In this document: one piece after another, positions 58,268-64,000 of the stretch | Layout of the letters: each line of letters opens with the position of its first letter | Position numbering within the stretch: the first letter of the stretch is position 1 | Source: Pseudomonas viridiflava | GTDB lineage: Bacteria; Pseudomonadota; Gammaproteobacteria; Pseudomonadales; Pseudomonadaceae | Assembly: GCA_900596015.1 (NCBI GenBank) | Contig: UVIF01000001.1 | Location: 638,513 to 702,512, forward strand | Length of the DNA: 64,000 nt | Direction of reading: 5' to 3' | Notes under the pieces: generated by a model | Database searches by the model: none | Seen by the model: the letters and a program-made list of their open reading frames with translations, nothing else | Told to the model about the DNA's origin: nothing | Translations under genes and position numbers: made by a program

Positions 58268-58861
58268 TTAGCGGTTTTCCATGCTCGCGGAGCGGGCATA
58301 GGGCAGAGCGCTTTCGGAACCCTTGGCGGCCGCTTCCTGCGAGTGCTGACGCAGGTAGCCCGGCAGACGCTGGTCGTTCAAGCCTTCCTCACCCTTCAGC
58401 ACGCCACTGGCCATTGGCCCTGGAGCGTCGGAGCTGTCTGGCGTGTAGCCCGCCAGCACGGCCGGACCTTGTACCATCGGCGTCGACGGTGCCTGCTGTG
58501 CAGGCTGCTGCTGCGCCAGTTGGGTACCGGTGATGTCGTCCTGGTTGTACAGGCGTACACCGGCCAGCACTGCGACCGTCACCGAAGCGGCCACGGCCAG
58601 ACGACCGAGGCTGCGCCATGGGCTGCGAGCAGCCGCTGCAGGCGCAACGTCTTCGGCAATGGCTGCCGACACTGCAGCCGACAGATCCAGGCGCGGATCC
58701 AGAAGGTCCTTGTGCATGACAGCGCGGGCAACCTGAAAACGCGCCCAGGTGGCACGGGTTTCAGCATCGTCCAACGCGGTCAGTACCCGACGCAGTTCCA
58801 ATTCGTCCGCTTCGTTATCCATCACTGCGGACAGCGATTCCTGCAGGGCTTCACGACTCAT
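58268..58861 (-). CDS. mucA: anti-sigma factor MucA
   Basis: Single-pass inner-membrane protein that sequesters AlgU. The 197-residue protein has the N-terminal sigma-binding region (MSREALQESLSAVMDNEADELELRRVL), a membrane helix at about residues 86-106 (LGRLAVAASVTVAVLAGVRLY) and a periplasmic tail for MucB and AlgW-type cleavage. The length is normal, so there is no sign of the truncations that cause mucoidy in P. aeruginosa. 30 bp after algU. Confidence 0.95.
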   Translation of the reverse strand: MSREALQESLSAVMDNEADELELRRVLTALDDAETRATWARFQVARAVMHKDLLDPRLDLSAAVSAAIAEDVAPAAAARSPWRSLGRLAVAASVTVAVLAGVRLYNQDDITGTQLAQQQPAQQAPSTPMVQGPAVLAGYTPDSSDAPGPMASGVLKGEEGLNDQRLPGYLRQHSQEAAAKGSESALPYARSASMENR

Positions 58862-58891
58862 GGCGTTCCTCTCTTGGCTATCGCCGCTGTC

Positions 58892-59473
58892 TCAGGATTC
58901 CTGCAACAACGGCTGCAGGGCTTTGTCGATGGCTTCCCGGGCACGAAAAATCCGCGACCGCACGGTCCCCACCGGACACTGCATGACACTGGCAATGTCT
59001 TCGTAACTCAAGCCGTCGAACTCGCGCAGGGTCAACGCCGTGCGCAGATCTTCGGGCAGCTGCTGAATGGTTCGATGGACGGTGCCTTCGATCTCATCGC
59101 GCAGCAATGAACGTTCCGGTGACTCGAGATCCTTCAGGCCATGATCGCCGTCATAGAACTCCGCGTCCTCGGAACTTACGTCGCTGTCTGGTGGCCTGCG
59201 TCCGCGGGACACCAGATAGTTTTTCGCCGTGTTGATGGCGATGCGGTACAGCCACGTATAGAACGCGCTGTCTCCGCGAAAATTGCCCAACGCACGGTAA
59301 GCCTTGATAAAGGCTTCCTGCGCCACGTCCTGGGCTTCATGGGTGTCGTGCACGAACCGCACGATCAACCCGAGAATCTTGTGCTGATACTTCAGCACCA
59401 ACAGATCAAACGCTCGCCGATCACCGCGTTGTACACGCTCGACCAGCTGCTGATCCTCTTCCTGGGTTAGCAT
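58892..59473 (-). CDS. algU: RNA polymerase sigma factor AlgU (RpoE/sigma-22)
   Basis: ECF sigma factor for envelope stress and exopolysaccharide genes. The 193-residue protein has region 2 (DRRAFDLLVLKYQHKILGLIVRFV, DVAQEAFIKAYRAL) and region 4 (LREFDGLSYEDIASVMQCPVGTVRSRIFRAREAI). GAGGAG is 5 nt before the chosen ATG (MLTQEEDQQ). Two promoters matching its own consensus lie upstream, so autoregulation is likely. Confidence 0.97.
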   Translation of the reverse strand: MLTQEEDQQLVERVQRGDRRAFDLLVLKYQHKILGLIVRFVHDTHEAQDVAQEAFIKAYRALGNFRGDSAFYTWLYRIAINTAKNYLVSRGRRPPDSDVSSEDAEFYDGDHGLKDLESPERSLLRDEIEGTVHRTIQQLPEDLRTALTLREFDGLSYEDIASVMQCPVGTVRSRIFRAREAIDKALQPLLQES

Positions 59474-59531
59474 GAACACTCCTCATGGGTCCGGAAGGAG
59501 CGCTGCTCAGGCCATCGTTCAGGCTTGCAAC

Positions 59532-59559
59532 CATAGACTCGGGCTATTCGCAAAAGTTC
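59532..59559 (-). promoter_or_regulatory. proximal AlgU-dependent promoter of algU
   Basis: GAACTT at 59559-59554, a 16-nt spacer, then TCTATG at 59537-59532 on the minus strand. This fits the AlgU/sigma-E consensus GAACTT-N16/17-TCtga at the -35 and the start of the -10. It lies about 60 bases upstream of the algU ATG. Confidence 0.75.
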
Positions 59560-59721
59560 TCCCCTCCAGGCAAGTTTCCCGCAGGCCCGGATCAAGCCTG
59601 CACGGAAAGCGCAGCCCGAACATGCCGGGCTGCGCCGATAATCTTTCCGCCGATCGCCGCATCCAGGCATTGCTGGTGCAACCATTGATCGACACTGTTT
59701 CCTTCTTATAGGCAACCTTCT

Positions 59722-59749
59722 ATTGATTGCAGGCTTTCTTGGAAAGTTC
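59722..59749 (-). promoter_or_regulatory. distal AlgU-type promoter of algU
   Basis: GAACTT at 59749-59744, a 17-nt spacer and TCAAT at 59726-59722 on the minus strand. A second sigma-E-like promoter about 250 bases upstream of the algU start. Confidence 0.6.
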
Positions 59750-60041
59750 CCACAAAAAAGGAGGTCTTGGCCTACACGCACGGCTTGCTCGTTCCCAAAA
59801 CTGAAGTGATTCAGCTTTCGCTGCTCTGTTCGAGCTGCCTGTTCACATAGCGCAAGCGTCGATACGGCTGCTATAAATGCCGCGCTGTAGCAGCGGGAAA
59901 TGCCGGTTTCCGTGCGTCGAAGGTGCCGCTATTGTGCCGCTACCCCCTTGGATATACCAGCGGGACGTGCACAACAGGCACGAACGGCACGCTGGATAGC
60001 GCTTCACGCAACTTTACTTTCGACCTGCGGACGACCTTCGA

Positions 60042-61658
60042 ATGGGCAAGCAACTGCAACACGATGTTCTGGTGATCGGTAGCGGAGCCGCAGGCTTGAG
60101 CCTTGCGCTAGCGTTGCCCGACACGCTGCGCATTGCGGTCATCAGCAAAGGTGGGCTGGGCGATGGCTCGACGCCTTGGGCACAAGGCGGCGTGGCGGCC
60201 GTACTGGCCGACACCGATACCGTCGAGGCTCACGTTCAGGACACTCTCGAAGCGGGCGCCGGCCTGTGCGCTGAAGAGGCCGTGCGCTTCACCGTAGAGC
60301 ACAGCCGGGCGGCGATTCAGTGGTTGGTCGAGTTGGGCGTGCCGTTTACCCGTGAACACGAATCGGATCCCGAGCACACCGGCTTCCCCTTTCACCTGAC
60401 CCGTGAAGGCGGCCACAGCCAGCGCCGCATCATTCATGCGGCGGATGCCACCGGCGCGGCGATGTTCGACACGCTGTTGGCAGCAGCGCGCCTGCGGCCC
60501 AACATCGAACTCATGGAGCAGTGCGCGGCCATCGACCTGATTACCGAACGGCGCCTGGGCCGCGTGGAGGACCGCTGTCTCGGTGCCTACGTGCTGGATC
60601 ATCGCAGCGGCGCGGTGAACACTCACGCGGCGCGCTTCACCGTGCTGGCAACCGGTGGCGCCGCCAAGGTCTACCTGTACACCAGCAACCCCGACGGTGC
60701 CTGCGGCGATGGCATTGCCATGGCGTGGCGCGCGGGCTGCCGGGTCGCCAATCTGGAATTCAACCAGTTCCACCCGACCTGCCTGTATCACCCCCAGGCC
60801 AAGAGTTTTCTCATCACCGAAGCGCTGCGTGGCGAGGGCGCCCTGCTCAAGCTGGCCAACGGCGAGCGTTTCATGCCCCGCTTCGACTCGCGTGCCGAGC
60901 TTGCCCCGCGCGATATCGTGGCACGCGCCATCGACCACGAAATGAAGCGGCTGGGCGCCGAGTGTGTGTACCTGGACATCAGCCACAAACCGGCGGACTT
61001 CATCCGCAGCCATTTCCCGACGGTGTACCAACGCTGCCTGACATTCGGCATCGACATCACCCGCCAGCCGATTCCCGTGGTGCCAGCCGCCCACTACACC
61101 TGTGGCGGCGTGCAGGTGGACCGGCACGGCCGCACCGACGTCCCCTGCCTGTATGCCATTGGCGAAACCAGTTGCACTGGCCTGCACGGTGCCAACCGCA
61201 TGGCCAGCAATTCACTGCTCGAGTGCATCGTCTACGCGCGCTCCGCCGCCGAGCACATCGTTTCGTGCCTGGCCGACGTCGCAATGCCCGGAGCGTTGCC
61301 GCAGTGGGACGCCAGCCAGGTGACCGATTCGGACGAAGACGTGATCATCGCCCACAACTGGGACGAACTGCGGCGTTTCATGTGGGACTACGTGGGCATC
61401 GTGCGCACTACCAAGCGCCTGCAGCGCGCACAGCACCGAGTGCGCCTGCTGCTCGACGAGATCGACGAGTTCTACAGCAACTACAAGGTGAGCCGCGACC
61501 TGATCGAACTGCGCAACCTGGCGCAGGTGGCCGAGCTGATGATCGCTTCAGCCATGCAGCGCAAGGAAAGCCGAGGCCTGCACTACACGCTCGACTATCC
61601 AGACCTGCTGCCAGAGGCGCACGACACTATCCTGGAACCGCCCACCTTCGCCGACTGA
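60042..61658 (+). CDS. nadB: L-aspartate oxidase
   Basis: Flavoprotein that oxidises L-aspartate to iminoaspartate, the first step of de novo NAD synthesis. The 538-residue protein has the FAD motif [23 protein letters not shown], and [27 protein letters not shown]-terminal helical domain follows. Its 3' end overlaps the convergent ygfX-like gene by 32 bp. nadE, another NAD gene, is about 15 kb away. Confidence 0.96.
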   Translation: MGKQLQHDVLVIGSGAAGLSLALALPDTLRIAVISKGGLGDGSTPWAQGGVAAVLADTDTVEAHVQDTLEAGAGLCAEEAVRFTVEHSRAAIQWLVELGVPFTREHESDPEHTGFPFHLTREGGHSQRRIIHAADATGAAMFDTLLAAARLRPNIELMEQCAAIDLITERRLGRVEDRCLGAYVLDHRSGAVNTHAARFTVLATGGAAKVYLYTSNPDGACGDGIAMAWRAGCRVANLEFNQFHPTCLYHPQAKSFLITEALRGEGALLKLANGERFMPRFDSRAELAPRDIVARAIDHEMKRLGAECVYLDISHKPADFIRSHFPTVYQRCLTFGIDITRQPIPVVPAAHYTCGGVQVDRHGRTDVPCLYAIGETSCTGLHGANRMASNSLLECIVYARSAAEHIVSCLADVAMPGALPQWDASQVTDSDEDVIIAHNWDELRRFMWDYVGIVRTTKRLQRAQHRVRLLLDEIDEFYSNYKVSRDLIELRNLAQVAELMIASAMQRKESRGLHYTLDYPDLLPEAHDTILEPPTFAD

Positions 61659-62079
61659 ACTTGAGGCGCAGCCGCAGGCGCCGATGGGTGTCTGCATCCA
61701 GGCAGTCAGGCAGGACACAGGCGCTGCGCACCCGTCGCTGACCAACCAGACGGAAGCGCAGCACGACCACCTGCGGCAGCGCCATGCTGTCGGGGCGCAG
61801 CTGCACCGCTTGCCAGCCATCTGCCTCGGTCCACACTGACCAGCCGCTGCGGTTGCGGCGCAGGCCGGTCACGGCGTGGGGGCTGGCGAGCAACACGTGC
61901 CGCGGCAATACGTGGAGCGCGTGCGCGATGCACAGCGCGGCGGCCGCCAGGTGCACGAGAGTCGGTGCATCCATCAGCAGGTTTGCCAGCCACGCCGTGG
62001 CCTGCGCCAGCACGTAGACGGCCAGCAGCCGCCGCGAGGGCTGCCAACGGCATTCGAAGCGGTTACTTGGGCTGGACAC
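61627..62079 (-). CDS. YgfX/CptA family membrane protein
   Basis: A 150-residue protein with two hydrophobic segments (about residues 18-35 and 41-60) and a soluble C-terminal domain ([21 protein letters not shown]), as in the YgfX family encoded with SdhE. Bacterial YgfX has been described both as part of a toxin-antitoxin pair and as a membrane partner of SdhE; the sequence does not decide. It starts at GTG 62079, overlapping the sdhE end by 17 bp, and its end overlaps nadB on the other strand by 32 bp. Confidence 0.8.
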   Translation of the reverse strand: MSSPSNRFECRWQPSRRLLAVYVLAQATAWLANLLMDAPTLVHLAAAALCIAHALHVLPRHVLLASPHAVTGLRRNRSGWSVWTEADGWQAVQLRPDSMALPQVVVLRFRLVGQRRVRSACVLPDCLDADTHRRLRLRLKFSRRRWAVPG

Positions 62080-62317
62080 GATCCAGGATCATCCGAACCA
62101 TGCGCTGTAACTCGGGGTCATCGGACTCGTTGCGCTCCATGAACCAGCCGAACATGTCCTGATCTTCACATTCGAGCAGGCGTACGTAGACGTCGCGATC
62201 CACCTGATTCAAGTGGGGATAGACTTCCTTGACGAAAGGCACCAGCAACACGTCCAGCTCCAGCATGCCGCGGCGGCTGTGCCAGTAAAGCCGGTTGAGT
62301 TCAACGTTTTCGACCAT
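62063..62317 (-). CDS. sdhE: FAD assembly factor SdhE
   Basis: An 84-residue protein that promotes covalent flavinylation of succinate dehydrogenase. The key motif RGMLE (residues 16-20) and the acidic helix ending ([11 protein letters not shown]) are present. AAGGAG is 7-8 nt before the ATG. Overlaps the ygfX-like gene. Confidence 0.94.
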   Translation of the reverse strand: MVENVELNRLYWHSRRGMLELDVLLVPFVKEVYPHLNQVDRDVYVRLLECEDQDMFGWFMERNESDDPELQRMVRMILDRVQPK

Positions 62318-62443
62318 GGGGGGCTCCTTGAATAGGCGCGCAGTATACAGAGGCGTCGGTGGGGTGTCAGGGCGGCGGGGATAGCATTCCCCCGGCGCGG
62401 GGCTCTATGATGATGTCCAGTCCCTTCAACTCAGCGATGACCC

Positions 62444-63385
62444 ATGTCCGATAGCGCTATGTTCTGCACCCTGACCCACGAGGGCGTCCTCGCCGTTCGC
62501 GGCTCGGACGCCGGCAAGTTCCTGCAGGGCCAGCTCACCTGCAACCTCAACTACCTGGACGAGCACACGGCCAGTCTCGGCGCGCGCTGCACGCAGAAAG
62601 GCCGCATGCAGTCCAGCTTTCGCATTCTTTTGCAGGGCGATGGCTGTGTTCTGGCCATGGCCTGCGGCCTGCTCGAAGCACAACTGGCGGACTTGAAGAA
62701 GTACGCGGTGTTCTCCAAGTCCAAACTCACCGACGAGAGCGACGCCTGGGTGCGCTTCGGCGTGCAGCATGGCGATGGCGCGCTGAACGCGCTGGGCCTG
62801 GACCTGCCCCTGGACACCGATGCCGTGGTGCGTCATGGCGCGCTGATCGCGGTGCGCGTCTCGCCGGCGCGGGCCGAGCTGTGGGCGCCTGCCGAACAAG
62901 CCGAGAACCTGGCCGCCCGGCTGGCCGAACAGCTGGCTCAGGGCTCGCTCGACGACTGGCTGCTGGGGCAGATACGCGCCGGCATCGGCCAGGTGCTGGA
63001 GCCGACTCGCGAGCTGTTCATCCCGCAGATGCTCAACCTGCAGGCGGTGGGCGGCGTGAGTTTCAAGAAGGGTTGCTACACCGGCCAGGAAATCGTGGCG
63101 CGCATGCAGTACCTGGGCAAACTCAAGCGACGTCTCTACCACGTGCAACTGGCCGGCCCGACACGCCCCGAACCGGGTACCGCGCTGTTCTCGCCGGTGC
63201 ATGGCAGCGCCATCGGCGAGATTGCCCTGGCCGCACCGACGGCCGAGGGCTACGAGGCTCTGGCCGTATTGCAGGACAACGCGGTCGAGGATGGTCGCAT
63301 TCATCTGGGCAGTCTCGAAGGTCCAGCGCTGGCGCTTCTGACCTTGCCCTATACACTTGATCGAGACCGTGAAATACAGCGCTGA
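62444..63385 (+). CDS. ygfZ: folate-binding tRNA-modifying protein YgfZ
   Basis: A 313-residue folate-binding protein of the GcvT-like fold needed for iron-sulfur enzymes such as MiaB. The diagnostic motif KGCYTGQEIVAR (about residues 208-219) with its conserved cysteine is present. It is divergent from sdhE with a 126-bp shared promoter gap. Confidence 0.94.
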   Translation: MSDSAMFCTLTHEGVLAVRGSDAGKFLQGQLTCNLNYLDEHTASLGARCTQKGRMQSSFRILLQGDGCVLAMACGLLEAQLADLKKYAVFSKSKLTDESDAWVRFGVQHGDGALNALGLDLPLDTDAVVRHGALIAVRVSPARAELWAPAEQAENLAARLAEQLAQGSLDDWLLGQIRAGIGQVLEPTRELFIPQMLNLQAVGGVSFKKGCYTGQEIVARMQYLGKLKRRLYHVQLAGPTRPEPGTALFSPVHGSAIGEIALAAPTAEGYEALAVLQDNAVEDGRIHLGSLEGPALALLTLPYTLDRDREIQR

Positions 63386-63438
63386 CATCGCCCGCCGCAG
63401 GGCCTGCGCACCCCTCTCCCGCTATGCCGAGGCGTCGA

Positions 63439-64000
63439 ATGAACCAGCTGGCCGATACAGTACAAAGGGATTTGCTGGCCGCCATCGACCGTGACGAGCT
63501 GGTCTTGCCGACCATGCCGGAAGTCGCCCTGAAAATTCGTGAAGCGGCCGAGGACGACAACGTCAGCGTCAATCGTCTGAGTCAGGTCATCGCTCAGGAC
63601 GCAGCGCTGTCGGCGCGCCTGCTCAAGGTGGTCAACAGCCCACTGCTGCGCGCCAGTTTCGAGGTCACCGACGTGCGTACGGCGATCAATCGGCTGGGCG
63701 TCAACTACAGCAGCAATCTGGCCATCGGCCTGGTCATCGAACAGATCTTCCACGCCCGCGCGCCTGCTGTGCAGAGCCGCATGCGCGAGGCCTGGCGGAC
63801 CAGCCTGGAGGTGGCCGGCATGTGCACCGAGCTGGCGCGGCGATTCACCACGCTCAAGCCCGACCGCGCCGCCCTCGCCGGCCTGGTGCACCAGATCGGC
63901 GTATTGCCGATCCTGACCTACGCCCAGGAGCACAACGAGCTGCTGGCCGACCCGGTGAGCCTCACCCATGTGATCGAGCATATCCATCCGCAGATAGGCG
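63439..64000 (+). CDS. HDOD domain signal-output protein, N-terminal part (truncated by window edge)
   Basis: The first ~187 residues of an HDOD protein: LVLPTMPEVALKIREAAED, LSQVIAQDAALSARLLKVVNSPLL, and a degenerate HD-domain helix (AALAGLVHQIGVLPIL). HDOD proteins act in signalling without a complete HD catalytic pair. The ATG at 63439 has GAGGCG 4-6 nt upstream; another in-frame ATG is 15 bases earlier. It follows ygfZ on the same strand, the order I recall from other Pseudomonas. Confidence 0.88.
   Translation, partial: MNQLADTVQRDLLAAIDRDELVLPTMPEVALKIREAAEDDNVSVNRLSQVIAQDAALSARLLKVVNSPLLRASFEVTDVRTAINRLGVNYSSNLAIGLVIEQIFHARAPAVQSRMREAWRTSLEVAGMCTELARRFTTLKPDRAALAGLVHQIGVLPILTYAQEHNELLADPVSLTHVIEHIHPQIG

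Larger units (their letters stand above)
59474..60041. other. gene-free divergent region between algU and nadB
   Basis: 568 bases with no convincing gene. The algU side holds two AlgU-type promoters (listed separately). The nadB side has a TATAAA-like -10 candidate near 59871 without a clear -35 partner. Small open frames here lack ribosome sites and family features. Confidence 0.7.

Overview
The window reads as a chromosomal segment of a Pseudomonas, most likely of the P. putida group. GC content is high, coding is dense, and several blocks follow familiar Pseudomonas gene orders: comEC-exbB-exbD-lpxK-Trm112-kdsB-murB, htrB / minCDE-rluA-apeB, ferredoxin reductase-GGDEF / fumarase, and pdxJ-recO-era-rnc-lepB-lepA-mucD-mucB-mucA-algU / nadB-sdhE-ygfZ. 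Intergenic gaps carry the short palindromic REP elements (core CGCGGGCAGAGCCCGCTCCCAC) typical of that group. No rRNA, tRNA, prophage, insertion sequence or CRISPR array was found.

Layout. 1-5610 (minus): an overlapping envelope operon that ends in murB, cut by the window edge. 5758-8521 (plus): a DUF2062 membrane protein, then a periplasmic alpha/beta-hydrolase-like protein translationally coupled to an MlaA/VacJ protein. 8629-13794: lipid A acyltransferase, divergent from minCDE, rluA and M18 aminopeptidase. 13897-22859: MscS channel, ttcA, sprT, 4'-phosphopantetheinyl transferase, an apparent DUF4350-DUF58 fusion, PilZ protein, small lipoprotein and pyruvate kinase. 22860-23259: a gene-free patch with a terminator and 17 tandem 14-bp units enclosed by inverted REPs. 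23260-27142: ferredoxin reductase, diguanylate cyclase and class I fumarase. 27323-40311: an insecticidal-type toxin complex (Tc) locus with a split TcA (two genes) and a TcB, but no TcC. 40312-43732: nrdA with a complex leader (two DnaA-box-like sites, two NrdR-type boxes, an inverted repeat). 43896-49026: DUF305 protein, nadE, and an accessory LysR / MHS-transporter / M20-amidohydrolase set. 49023-64000: the pdxJ-to-algU minus-strand block, then nadB, ygfX, sdhE, ygfZ and a truncated HDOD gene.

How genes work together. The left operon couples lipid A and KDO synthesis (lpxK, kdsB) with peptidoglycan precursor synthesis (murB) and a proton-driven TolQ/TolR-like motor. htrB and MlaA also act on outer-membrane lipids. 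The right block is the envelope-stress regulon core: AlgU, its anti-sigma MucA, the sensor MucB and the protease MucD, with two AlgU-type promoters visible upstream of algU. The Tc locus is the main accessory region. Its two TcA halves each carry an internal segment of visibly lower GC, and its missing TcC would have to come from elsewhere in the genome.

The strongest candidates for something undescribed are the REP-bounded 14-bp array, the DUF4350-DUF58 fusion and the TcC-less Tc locus. Positions, motifs and spacings were read by eye. Family assignments rest on motif recognition, and no database search was run.
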